Assembly: GCA_022448765.1 (NCBI GenBank)
Contig: JAKUTI010000002.1
Coordinates: forward strand, 1-35,876
Length of the DNA: 35,876 bases
Source: Pseudomonadales bacterium
Lineage (GTDB): Bacteria > Pseudomonadota > Gammaproteobacteria > Pseudomonadales > Azotimanducaceae
Reading direction: 5' to 3'
Below the pieces are notes generated by a model. That model made no database searches, had not been told where the DNA came from, and saw only the letters and a program-made list of their open reading frames with translations. Of this stretch, positions 1 through 7,820 are shown piece after piece (the stretch's first letter is position 1; every line of letters begins with the position of its first letter). Position numbers and translations under genes: made by a program.

Positions 1-242
1 ACGAAGCCAATTGAGGCCTCAGCCCCGAGCAAGATCGACAAAATGATCGCCACCACGAATCCTACCATGCCTATCGCACGGTATTGACGATTGAGATAAG
101 CCGTTGCGCCTTCCTGAATAGCGCCGGCGATTTCTCGCATTCGATCCGAACCAGCATCGGCGGAAGTTACGGACCTGACCGCCCAGCCACCGTAAAGCAA
201 AGCGAGTACGCCACACATTAGCGAAATCTGCACATCAGTCAT
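1..242 (-). CDS. hppA: Membrane-bound proton-translocating pyrophosphatase, N-terminal part (cut by the left edge)
   Basis: Reading the minus strand from the ATG at 242 gives about 80 residues with no stop before the edge. After a first hydrophobic stretch comes the segment REIAGAIQEGATAYLNRQYR, then a second membrane helix rich in Ile, Val and Leu. The AIQEGAxAYLxRQY pattern is characteristic of the N-terminus of H+ (or Na+) pumping pyrophosphatases, integral inner-membrane proteins that couple PPi hydrolysis to ion transport. No in-frame ATG or GTG lies just upstream of the chosen start; a ribosome binding site is not obvious. The catalytic region and the residue that separates K+-dependent from K+-independent types lie outside the window, so the subtype cannot be told. 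Identity is by family recognition and is fairly secure. Confidence 0.87.
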   Translation of the reverse strand, partial: MTDVQISLMCGVLALLYGGWAVRSVTSADAGSDRMREIAGAIQEGATAYLNRQYRAIGMVGFVVAIILSILLGAEASIGF

Positions 243-360
243 GAAGAAGATCCATTGTTGCTTGAGGTAATTCCAACAAAGAAAACCCTTGTAAACCGCT
301 AGTTGTAAGGTTTTCGGACCGGGACTCTACCCTAGGCGCCGTGGTGCTACAAGACGTGTG

Positions 361-376
361 ATCGGTGACGACCGAT
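361..376. repeat. Small perfect inverted repeat between hppA and the copper-chaperone gene
   Basis: ATCGGT and ACCGAT are separated by GACG, a 6-bp stem with a 4-base loop. It lies 84 bases beyond the stop of the PCuAC gene and 119 bases upstream of hppA. No T-run follows on either strand, so it does not look like a canonical intrinsic terminator. The rest of 243-459 shows nothing I can name beyond the expected hppA promoter region. Confidence 0.3.
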
Positions 377-459
377 GACTTGTCGGGAGCTACGGCCAAC
401 GTCATGGAATCCTCGGTGTTGAAACGTGTTGGCGGATGTATGCGCTCGGTTAAGGTTAT

Positions 460-909
460 TCAGGGAATCGCTTGAACGTGAAGTGTCTCGATGGATTTAG
501 TTTCAAAAGAAACCGGTAGGTTTTCGCCATCGGTTGTCACGAACGTGATGGTGGGATTGGCCATGCGGCTCGGTTTCAAACCGAACAACATAATGTGGAT
601 TGTGCCTGGAGCCATCGTAAGCGTTGCGTTGGGTTCAACCGAAAGTTGTACTAACCGTCGCATGCGCGCTCGATTATCGGTGATCAATGTCTCATGGAAC
701 TCGATTGTTTCGGACCAAGACGCGCGGGCACCAGCGATCGTGAGCCGCGTATTGCGATGATTCGTGATGTTGACGTATGCGGCGGTAAAGTCCTGTGCAA
801 CCAGGGGTTGACGGATAATCGCGTTGTCGAACTGCACACGTTCGTTGGCGATGACTGGCATGCCGAAGATCATGATCGCGAGGAAACCAAGACAAAACCT
901 AGCTTTCAC
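460..909 (-). CDS. Periplasmic copper chaperone of the PCuAC family
   Basis: A 149-residue protein with a signal peptide (about residues 1-22, ending near VIA-NE). The copper-binding motif of PCuAC proteins, H-x10-M-x21-H-x-M, is matched exactly by H72, M83, H105 and M107. Such proteins bind Cu(I) in the periplasm and hand it to the CuA/CuB centres of cytochrome oxidases or keep it from doing harm. The start is a GTG at 909 with GGAAGA a few bases upstream on the minus strand. It overlaps the end of the upstream lipoprotein gene by 11 bases, so the two are probably co-translated. dsbD lies divergently beyond the lipoprotein; thiol-redox and copper delivery often go together, but a joint function here is inference. 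Confidence 0.87.
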   Translation of the reverse strand: MKARFCLGFLAIMIFGMPVIANERVQFDNAIIRQPLVAQDFTAAYVNITNHRNTRLTIAGARASWSETIEFHETLITDNRARMRRLVQLSVEPNATLTMAPGTIHIMLFGLKPSRMANPTITFVTTDGENLPVSFETKSIETLHVQAIP

Positions 910-1573
910 TGAGATCTTCCAGCGGGATGATCAGTACGCGTACCTGTGGCGGCAATCCAATCTCGATTTCTCCGCGGATTGGACGTTTCCCCGAACTCTC
1001 GTTGAGCTGTTCGTAAATCCATCGGCCGTCGGCATCGCTGCCCGCACGTATCGTCACTCTCGCGCCGGATGCACGGGCTTTTGGGCCAAATTCTTTTAGT
1101 TCGAGCGAAGCGAGCGGACTGCGTGATCGCACCCGGTCGTCGGCTAACGTTATAGACCATCGGAGAGCCTTTTCAAGTAGGTTGATCTGGCGGCGAAGTA
1201 CGGGGATTCCTGGGGAACCCCCGTCGATTTGTTCGGCAAAATTGAGTTCGGCACGCGCCGTTGTCCAGGCTTCTTGGGAGATCGCTTCTATCGCCCGTTC
1301 AATATAGCGTTCGACGATTCGCTCGATGCCGTAGATTGCATTGGGTTGATTTGGTGCGATTTCCAGCACCCGTAGGTACCACGTGGACGCGTTATCCTCC
1401 GTAGGTGCGTCGAGCTGGTCTTTGTCGAACGCCGCGTCAGCCCGATTCAAGAAATATTCAACACGGTCCCAATCAATGGCTATGGAGCCGACGGCGCGTG
1501 GTGGTGACGATGGCGGAATCACCGAGCATGCGAGGAGGCTTATTGTCATTAGCAGGGTGACGAGATAGTGCAT
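899..1573 (-). CDS. Lipoprotein with a TPR-like helical region, function unknown
   Basis: About 224 residues if started at the ATG at 1573, which begins a lipoprotein signal peptide with the lipobox-like LLAC and a likely lipidated Cys near residue 16. An in-frame start at 1624 would add 17 polar residues before the signal and is less likely. Residues about 35-140 are helical and resemble TPR repeats (the segment WYLRVLEIAPNQPNAIYGIE is typical). The C-terminal part looks beta-rich and holds a VTIRAGSDADGRWIYE stretch; it ends with an acidic tail. I do not recognise a named family. It is directly upstream of, and overlaps by 11 bases, the PCuAC copper chaperone, so a role in assembling or scaffolding copper or oxidase proteins in the envelope is possible but unproved. 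Confidence 0.72.
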   Translation of the reverse strand: MHYLVTLLMTISLLACSVIPPSSPPRAVGSIAIDWDRVEYFLNRADAAFDKDQLDAPTEDNASTWYLRVLEIAPNQPNAIYGIERIVERYIERAIEAISQEAWTTARAELNFAEQIDGGSPGIPVLRRQINLLEKALRWSITLADDRVRSRSPLASLELKEFGPKARASGARVTIRAGSDADGRWIYEQLNESSGKRPIRGEIEIGLPPQVRVLIIPLEDLSES

Positions 1574-1662
1574 ACGCCGTTCAACGATTCCTGGTTTCCC
1601 ATGCCCTGTATAGTGTACAAACACGCCTCTTTCTATCGTTTGCCACGAGAGACAACCCCGTC

Positions 1663-3342
1663 ATGCCACCTCTGACTCGCCGATGGATCGTCCGAACCTT
1701 CGCCACGTTGGCAACGTTTTTCACGATGGATTTGGCTGCAACGACCGAGAAACCGATAGATTTTGCGGCGACGGGCACGATAAAGGAACAACCGAAGTTC
1801 CTCAGCGTGGACGAAGCGTATCGGATGGATGTTTCGCTATCCGATGATGGTCACGTCGATGTAAGTTGGACGATGCCGCCTGGGTACTACCTTTATCGAC
1901 ATCGCTTTGCGTTTTCGCTGGATTCTGGCGGTGCCCTAGGGCAACCGATCATTCCAGCCGGCATAGAAAAAGTTGACGACTATTTTGGCGAAGTCGAGGT
2001 CTATTACGACGCGGTCGATGTCCGCATTCCGGTTGTCGAACAAACCGGCCCTTTGCGCATAGGTATCACCTACCAAGGGTGTGCTGATTACGGCTTATGT
2101 TATCCGCCCGAAACGCGATGGCGTACGTTGGTGCCGGAGGGCTACACCTTGGAGGCATTAACGGAGGAGGGGATAGCGCCAACGAATATATCGATCTGGG
2201 CCGTCGTCATGTCGGCGCTATTTGCCGGGTTCCTGCTTAATTTAATGCCGTGTGTTTTTCCTGTCCTCGCGATCAAGGCCGTAAGCGTTCTCGACATTGC
2301 TAGAAGCGGTCAAGGAATCATCCATGCCTTCGGCTACGCCTCCGGTGTGGTGTCCACGTTTTTGGTTCTCGGCGTGTTATTGGCAACGTTACGAACCGCA
2401 GGCGAGGCTGTTGGGTGGGGGTTTCAACTGCAAGAACCGGGGTTCGTTTCTGCGATGACACTCTTGTTCTTCGCTATGGGCTTGAACTTGCTCGGCGTGC
2501 TTGAGCTGCCTGGTTTTGGGTTGGCCATGAGTAAACCGAGTGCCTTTCTCACAGGCATGATTGCTGTCGTGGTCGCGACCCCTTGTACCGTGCCGTTCAT
2601 GGCGTCGGCCATGGGATACGGGTTGAGCCAAGGTACCGGCGCGTTGCTTGTTGTGATGCTGGTTTTGGGTATCGGGATGGCAGCACCGTATGTGTTGATT
2701 ACGGGATTTCCGGCGATTGCGCGCCGCCTACCAAAACCCGGTCCATGGATGGCCACGATCAAACAAGCCATGGCATTTCCGATGTTTTTGACGGCGGTTT
2801 GGTTGATCTGGGTGTTGGCTCGACAATCCGGTGCCGACGCCGTTTCGCTGATATTGGTCGGTAGCGTCGGACTGGGTTTGCTCAGTTGGCTTGGTGGCAA
2901 TAACCGAGCACGTATCAGTTGGATATGGGGAGCGGGACTTGCGGTGGTTGTTGCGATTGTATGGGGTGTTTTGAACAGTGTGCCCGAAGAACTGACCGAA
3001 GCGGAAATGTCAGAAAATAGGTTCGACGAAACAGCCTTTGAGACGGCGCGTGCATCGGGTAGGCCGGTGTTTTTAAACGTGACTGCGTCGTGGTGCATCA
3101 CGTGCTTAGCGAATGAGCGATCAACCCTAGCGACGGAGCGGGTTCAGGAGTATTTCAAGGATAACGGCATCGTCTATATCAAGGCGGACTGGACCCGACG
3201 AGATCCGTCGGTTTCGAACCTTTTAACAACATTTAACCGCTCTGGGGTCCCCCTTTACGTATTTTTCCCGTCGCGTAGTCAACCTAAAGTTCTCCCACAA
3301 TTGCTAACGCCAACTATTCTTCTCAATGAAATGGAAGGGTAA
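1663..3342 (+). CDS. dsbD: Thiol:disulfide interchange protein DsbD
   Basis: A 559-residue protein, close to the usual DsbD length. It shows an N-terminal periplasmic domain with the Cys pair C140/C146, a central polytopic membrane domain with C197 (in NLMPCVFPVLAIKA) and C308 (in ATPCTVPF), and a C-terminal thioredoxin-like domain with the CxxC pair C478/C481 (ASWCITC) and a cis-Pro near P530. All six redox cysteines are present. DsbD carries electrons from cytoplasmic thioredoxin to the periplasm, keeping DsbC/DsbG and cytochrome c maturation factors reduced. A hydrophobic N-terminal segment (about 10-25) can serve as signal. The gene is divergent from the lipoprotein/copper-chaperone pair; the gap holds TATAGT (1609-1614), but no convincing -35. 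Confidence 0.95.
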   Translation: MPPLTRRWIVRTFATLATFFTMDLAATTEKPIDFAATGTIKEQPKFLSVDEAYRMDVSLSDDGHVDVSWTMPPGYYLYRHRFAFSLDSGGALGQPIIPAGIEKVDDYFGEVEVYYDAVDVRIPVVEQTGPLRIGITYQGCADYGLCYPPETRWRTLVPEGYTLEALTEEGIAPTNISIWAVVMSALFAGFLLNLMPCVFPVLAIKAVSVLDIARSGQGIIHAFGYASGVVSTFLVLGVLLATLRTAGEAVGWGFQLQEPGFVSAMTLLFFAMGLNLLGVLELPGFGLAMSKPSAFLTGMIAVVVATPCTVPFMASAMGYGLSQGTGALLVVMLVLGIGMAAPYVLITGFPAIARRLPKPGPWMATIKQAMAFPMFLTAVWLIWVLARQSGADAVSLILVGSVGLGLLSWLGGNNRARISWIWGAGLAVVVAIVWGVLNSVPEELTEAEMSENRFDETAFETARASGRPVFLNVTASWCITCLANERSTLATERVQEYFKDNGIVYIKADWTRRDPSVSNLLTTFNRSGVPLYVFFPSRSQPKVLPQLLTPTILLNEMEG

Positions 3343-3443
3343 AAGCAGGAAAATGCTGTTAAGTTCTTCGAAAATGCACTTAAATATATGAAAAAGTGGC
3401 AAAACCATGACATACTTCGATTTTCGAGGTGGATCGTCGCCGA

Positions 3444-3884
3444 ATGTCGCGAATAATGGTGTTGCATGGACCCAATCTCAACTTATTGGGTGCCCGAGAA
3501 CCCGAAATTTACGGCTCCGCCACCCTGGAAGATATTGATTCCGACATGCAATCGCTCGCGGTGTCGAAAGGTGTGGACTTAACAACCCTTCAGAGCAATG
3601 CAGAATCGGTTCTCGTCGAGGCCATTCAAAATGCGGCAAACGACGGAACGGGCTTTATTGTGATCAATCCGGCGGCGTTGACGCACACGAGCGTTGCGCT
3701 TCGTGATGCATTACTGGCGGTGGATCTGCCATTCATCGAAGTTCACTTATCGAACGTGTACGCAAGGGAAGCGTTTCGCCAGAAGTCCTACCTCTCGGAT
3801 ATTGCGACAGCGGTTATAACTGGCTTGGGAGCAGCCGGTTATCAATACGCGCTGAGTGCTGCAATCGACGCCCTGGAGAAATGA
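3444..3884 (+). CDS. aroQ: Type II 3-dehydroquinate dehydratase
   Basis: 146 residues from the ATG at 3444. It dehydrates 3-dehydroquinate to 3-dehydroshikimate in the shikimate pathway. The N-terminus MSRIMVLHGPNLNLLG aligns with the family hallmark GPNLNLLGxREPxIYG, including the catalytic Arg and Tyr of REPEIYG, and THTSVALRDAL and EVHLSN follow. The usual Gly in INPGA is Ala here (INPAA), a mild change. The start at 3444 is chosen because it matches family N-termini and has GAGGTGG at 3425-3431; an in-frame GTG at 3429 overlaps that site. The stop overlaps the accB start (ATGA). The 101-base gap after dsbD is AT-rich and may hold a promoter. Confidence 0.94.
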   Translation: MSRIMVLHGPNLNLLGAREPEIYGSATLEDIDSDMQSLAVSKGVDLTTLQSNAESVLVEAIQNAANDGTGFIVINPAALTHTSVALRDALLAVDLPFIEVHLSNVYAREAFRQKSYLSDIATAVITGLGAAGYQYALSAAIDALEK

Positions 3885-4288
3885 TGGATCTTCGAAAGAT
3901 CAAAAAGTTGATTGAGTTGGTCGAAGAGTCGGACGTCCGCGAGCTTGAAGTTAGGTCCGGTGAGGAAAGCATTCGTATTTCGCGCGGAGAGGTCGGCCGA
4001 GACGCGACTCCTCAGCCGCGGGCGGACAAGGTTGTGTCGGTGCCGGGCGTCGAAGGTCAAGTCGTCGCCGCGCCGATGGCGGGAACATTTTACCGTTCAC
4101 CCGCACCAGGCGAAGGGCCGTTCGTCGCCGAGGGAGACACGGTGTCGGTAGGGCAAGTCCTCTGCATCATCGAGAGCATGAAGATGATGAATCAAATCGA
4201 GGCGGACTGCGAGGGAACCGTCGTTGAATTTCTCGTTGCCAACGGTCGTGCAATCGAATCCGGTACGCCGTTGATGCGTATTCTCTGA
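3881..4288 (+). CDS. accB: Biotin carboxyl carrier protein of acetyl-CoA carboxylase
   Basis: 135 residues. The N-terminus MDLRKIKKLIELVEES and GEESIRISR are nearly family-consensus, and the C-terminal biotinyl domain carries ESMKMMN with the biotin-accepting Lys101. The thumb insertion typical of AccB (PAPGEGPFVAEGDTV region) is present. The Pro/Ala linker between the parts is short, making the protein some 20 residues shorter than the E. coli one. BCCP carries the carboxyl group between biotin carboxylase (AccC) and the carboxyltransferase (AccA/AccD) in fatty acid synthesis. The ATG at 3881 overlaps the aroQ stop; a second ATG at 3884 is equally possible, with GGAG just upstream. The usual next gene, accC, is absent: prmA follows after 6 bases. 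Confidence 0.95.
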   Translation: MMDLRKIKKLIELVEESDVRELEVRSGEESIRISRGEVGRDATPQPRADKVVSVPGVEGQVVAAPMAGTFYRSPAPGEGPFVAEGDTVSVGQVLCIIESMKMMNQIEADCEGTVVEFLVANGRAIESGTPLMRIL

Positions 4289-4294
4289 CGTCTT

Positions 4295-5155
4295 TTGGCT
4301 TGGTTCCGTGTTCGGCTTAGCGCGGTTGCCCGCGAGCGTGCTGAACCGTTCGCTGATGTTTTGGCAAGTAACGGGGCGTTGGCAGTGTCGTTGCTTGGAG
4401 ACGACTGTGTGGATTTGCTTGAACCCGGTCCTGGCGAGCTGCGGTTGTGGGAGAACGTTGCTGTAGAAGCTCTGTTCCCGATGGAGATCGATGTCGAGGG
4501 GGTTCGACATCTCGTTCGAAAGGCCGGCTTTGAGGTAGGACAGCTCGATTTTCTCGCCGATAACGATTGGTCTGTTCACGGTAACGAGCCTGGTGGCATC
4601 CTCGACTTCGGTGGGTTGGCGATAGTCCCGCGCAGCCACCCATACGATGACGAGGAACGGGGCGTCATTCGTCTAGACCCCGGTCTTGCATTCGGTACCG
4701 GTCGGCATGCGACGACGGCTCTTTGCCTCCGTTGGTTGGGGAAGGTGGACCTACGTGACCGAAGTGTTTTGGATTTTGGGTGTGGATCTGGTGTTTTAGC
4801 GATCGGTGCGGCTAAGTGCGGTGCGAAACGCGTTGTAGCCCTCGACCATGATCCGCAAGCCTTGTCTGCCTGCCTTGATAATGTTGATTACAACCGGGTC
4901 GTTGTGGAAGTTGGTGCTACGGCTGACACAGATGTTGTGGGTTGTTTCGATGTGGTGATCGCGAACATTCTCGCCGGGACCTTGATCGACTTGTCCTCAG
5001 TGCTACTTCAACGGTTGGGACGCGAGGGCCAACTACTGCTGTCGGGAATACTCGTGGGCCAAATCGACGAGGTACGTGCGGCCTACGAAGGGATCATTTT
5101 TACGCCACCGATGGTTGAGGAGGGATGGGCGTTACTCCAGGGCCGTCGAAGTTGA
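4295..5155 (+). CDS. prmA: Ribosomal protein L11 methyltransferase
   Basis: 286 residues, near the normal length. It uses S-adenosylmethionine to methylate ribosomal protein L11. Visible features are the N-terminal substrate-recognition region, the linker motif DPGLAFGTGRHATT (about 128-141), the SAM-binding LDFGCGSGVLAIGAAK (159-174), the acidic end of the next strand (ALDHD), and the VIANILAGTLIDL motif near the active site. The start is a TTG: its product MAWFRVRL matches PrmA N-termini (MPWIQLKL in E. coli), and no ATG fits. No good Shine-Dalgarno is seen, so translation may depend on coupling with accB, whose stop is 6 bases upstream. Confidence 0.93.
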   Translation: MAWFRVRLSAVARERAEPFADVLASNGALAVSLLGDDCVDLLEPGPGELRLWENVAVEALFPMEIDVEGVRHLVRKAGFEVGQLDFLADNDWSVHGNEPGGILDFGGLAIVPRSHPYDDEERGVIRLDPGLAFGTGRHATTALCLRWLGKVDLRDRSVLDFGCGSGVLAIGAAKCGAKRVVALDHDPQALSACLDNVDYNRVVVEVGATADTDVVGCFDVVIANILAGTLIDLSSVLLQRLGREGQLLLSGILVGQIDEVRAAYEGIIFTPPMVEEGWALLQGRRS

Positions 5156-5199
5156 GGCGGGTCGACAACGTTGCGTTTGTTAACCCGTCTGTAATCGTT

Positions 5200-6207
5200 A
5201 TGATGGACGTTTCTAGCCATTGGTTTCTTCCGGTGGTCGCAGTCGGCCCCTACAAATTGAGTAATTCGGTGCTGTTAGCGCCGATGGCCGGTATTACCGA
5301 TTTGCCCTTTCGCCGTCTTGCGTGGCGACTGGGAGCCGGCATGGTGTACGGCGAGATGACCGTTGCCCGACCAGACCTTTGGCACACACGTAAATCCACT
5401 GAGCGACGCAGGCTGGATCGCTGTATACAACCCTCCACCGTCCAAATCGCAGGCGCTGAGCCGAGGTGGTTGGCGGATATAGCTCGACGTCACGTCGAAG
5501 ACGGTGCTCAGATCATCGACATCAACATGGGTTGTCCGGCGAAGAAGGTGTGCGACCAAGCGGCGGGTTCAGCGCTGTTACGGGACGAATCCCTTGTACG
5601 AGCGATCCTTGAGGCAGTAACGGGAGCGGTGGATGTTCCCGTCACCTTGAAAATTAGGACTGGATTGTGTCCCAGCACAAGAAACGCCGTCGCCATTGCT
5701 CGTATCGCTGAGGCTTCAGGCGTATCGGCACTTACCGTACACGGGCGAACCAGGGCCTGTCGTTTCAGAGGTAGTGCCGAGCATCGAACCGTGACTGACG
5801 TCGTTGCCTCGGTCGCCATTCCCGTGTTTGCCAACGGCGATATCACTAATGTTGATCAAGCCAAAACCGTCATGGCACGGACGGGTGCTGCAGGAGTCAT
5901 GATTGGAAGATCCGCACTTGGAGCACCCTGGCTTCCGGGACAGATAGCCCAAGGCCTTGCTGGGGGCAAGCCAAGCGAACTCGATTTCGCAGCACGCATC
6001 GACATCATACGAACGCACCTCGATGCAATGCACGGATTTTACGGCATCGAACGCGGCGTCAAGATTGCCCGTAAACACGTGCAATGGTACTTGCAACGTC
6101 TCGGTCTCGACGCTCAAATGATCAAATCATTTAATCGACTCGACCTTCCAGAGTTGCAGCAGCGTTTCTTAAGCGAACTGAATCCAACGCTAGTCGAAGC
6201 CGCGTGA
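5200..6207 (+). CDS. dusB: tRNA-dihydrouridine synthase B
   Basis: About 335 residues from the ATG at 5200. It reduces uridines in tRNA with an FMN cofactor; DusB modifies the D-loop. Seen are APMAGITDLPFRRL at the FMN-binding N-terminus, the catalytic Cys in NMGCPAKKV, the Lys and Arg of VTLKIRTG, the His of VHGRTR, and the phosphate-binding FANGDI and GVMIGRSALGAPWL. There are about 19 residues before the first conserved segment (GPYKLSN). A GTG at 5125 would extend it 25 residues and overlap prmA, which family alignment does not support. Like E. coli it follows prmA, but the fis gene that normally comes next is missing. Confidence 0.93.
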   Translation: MMDVSSHWFLPVVAVGPYKLSNSVLLAPMAGITDLPFRRLAWRLGAGMVYGEMTVARPDLWHTRKSTERRRLDRCIQPSTVQIAGAEPRWLADIARRHVEDGAQIIDINMGCPAKKVCDQAAGSALLRDESLVRAILEAVTGAVDVPVTLKIRTGLCPSTRNAVAIARIAEASGVSALTVHGRTRACRFRGSAEHRTVTDVVASVAIPVFANGDITNVDQAKTVMARTGAAGVMIGRSALGAPWLPGQIAQGLAGGKPSELDFAARIDIIRTHLDAMHGFYGIERGVKIARKHVQWYLQRLGLDAQMIKSFNRLDLPELQQRFLSELNPTLVEAA

Positions 6208-6241
6208 TCGAATAGACGACAACAGGGACTGAATTAACGAC

Positions 6242-7786
6242 ATGACACTATTGACCGTCAGGCGTGCGCTTATAAGCGTCTCGGATAAACGCGACCTCGC
6301 GATGTTCGTCAATACACTCCATCGGAGTGGCGTTGACATTCTCTCAACCGGGGGCACCCATAAAGCGATTAAAGATGCTGACGTTTCCGTAACCGAGGTA
6401 GCTCAATACACGGGCTTTCCCGAGATTATGGACGGACGGGTGAAAACGCTTCATCCAAGAATTCACGGGGGTATTTTGGGCCGTCGGTCCTTGGACGACG
6501 AACTGATGAAGGATTACGGAATCGAGCCGATCGATCTGGTGGTTGTCAATCTTTACCCGTTTGAATCAACCGTTGAACGTGACGACTGCGATCGCGAAAT
6601 GGCGATCGAAAATATTGATATTGGTGGTCCGGCCATGATTCGTTCGGCTGCAAAAAACCACGCTGACGTCTTGGTGATCGTTGATCCGGACGACTACGTT
6701 GAAGTGGCCGATCGGATTCTGGAAGACACCATTGATCTTGCGTTTCGCGAACGGATGGCGGCGAAAGCGTTTCGACATACCGCCAGTTACGATGCCGCTA
6801 TAGCGGGTTATATGTCGGCGAAAGAACCGTTCCCGGAGGTTTTGAACCTAAAATACGAATTGCGAGACGCGATGCGATACGGGGAGAACCCCCATCAGCG
6901 GGCGGCTTTTTATACCGAGAAATATCCTTCCCCAGGCACAGTTGCTGCGCTGCAGCAGCATCAAGGTAAAGCACTTTCGTACAACAACGTAGCTGACACT
7001 GACGCGGCAATTCAGTGTGCGGACGTGTTCGATGAACCAGCGTGTGTGATCGTTAAACATGCAAATCCATGCGGTGTCGCGATCGCGGATTCGATTGACA
7101 AAGCGTACGCGAACGCGTTCGCGACAGATCCTACCTCGGCTTTCGGAGGGATTATTGCATTCAACCGATCCCTCGATAGAACCACGATGGCTGCGATTGC
7201 AGCGAATCAATTTGCCGAAGTAGTCGTCGCGCCGACCATTGAGCCAGGTGTCCTCGACGAAGCGCAAAAGCGTAAGAATTTACGGGTTTTGACGACTGGT
7301 CGACACGAGATTGCGGGGAGGGGGATCGAATTCAAGCGTGTGGGCGGTGGCATTCTCGTGCAGGACCCCGATGAAAGCTGCCTCGACGCGGCGGGTCTCA
7401 GTATCGTGACGACTCGGGCACCGACAGAAGTCGAACAGCGTGACCTTGAGTTTGCCTGGCGAGTGGCATGGTTCGTCAAGTCCAACGCCATTGTTTTTGC
7501 AAACGGGGGACGGACCATAGGCGTGGGCGCGGGACAGATGAGTCGAGTGATAAGTGCACGGATCGCGGCCATGAAAGCCGTAGAGGAAGGTCTTACCGTT
7601 AACAAGTCCGTGATGGCATCCGATGCGTTTTTCCCGTTTCGTGACGGCATCGATGCTGCCGCGGAAGTCGGGATTACAGCCGTGATACAACCCGGTGGTT
7701 CCGTGCGAGACGATGAGGTCATTGAAGCGGCAAACGAACATGGCATGGCAATGGTTTTTACTGGCATCCGGCATTTTCGACACTGA
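6242..7786 (+). CDS. purH: Bifunctional AICAR formyltransferase / IMP cyclohydrolase
   Basis: 514 residues, slightly shorter than the E. coli enzyme (529). The N-terminal MGS-like cyclohydrolase domain begins RRALISVSDK and shows LSTGGT and GRVKTLHPRIHGG. The C-terminal formyltransferase domain has RYGENPHQ, the catalytic Lys-His of VKHANPCGVA, and TDPTSAFGG, and ends FTGIRHFRH as usual. It catalyses the last two steps of IMP synthesis in the cytoplasm. The gene begins 34 bases after dusB and is followed by purD, which completes the standard purHD pair. Confidence 0.96.
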   Translation: MTLLTVRRALISVSDKRDLAMFVNTLHRSGVDILSTGGTHKAIKDADVSVTEVAQYTGFPEIMDGRVKTLHPRIHGGILGRRSLDDELMKDYGIEPIDLVVVNLYPFESTVERDDCDREMAIENIDIGGPAMIRSAAKNHADVLVIVDPDDYVEVADRILEDTIDLAFRERMAAKAFRHTASYDAAIAGYMSAKEPFPEVLNLKYELRDAMRYGENPHQRAAFYTEKYPSPGTVAALQQHQGKALSYNNVADTDAAIQCADVFDEPACVIVKHANPCGVAIADSIDKAYANAFATDPTSAFGGIIAFNRSLDRTTMAAIAANQFAEVVVAPTIEPGVLDEAQKRKNLRVLTTGRHEIAGRGIEFKRVGGGILVQDPDESCLDAAGLSIVTTRAPTEVEQRDLEFAWRVAWFVKSNAIVFANGGRTIGVGAGQMSRVISARIAAMKAVEEGLTVNKSVMASDAFFPFRDGIDAAAEVGITAVIQPGGSVRDDEVIEAANEHGMAMVFTGIRHFRH

Positions 7787-7820
7787 CTGCAGCATAGGAA
7801 GGGATTAAGGGCGGGGACAA

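Noticed and set aside
19..216. 65-codon open frame near the left edge, minus strand
   Set aside because: Another minus-strand frame of the same bases encodes a clear pyrophosphatase N-terminus, so this Arg-rich frame is a shadow.
2424..3101. Long open frame (225 codons) on the strand opposite dsbD
   Set aside because: It is fully inside dsbD, whose family motifs and six redox cysteines are intact; the antisense product has no recognisable domain.
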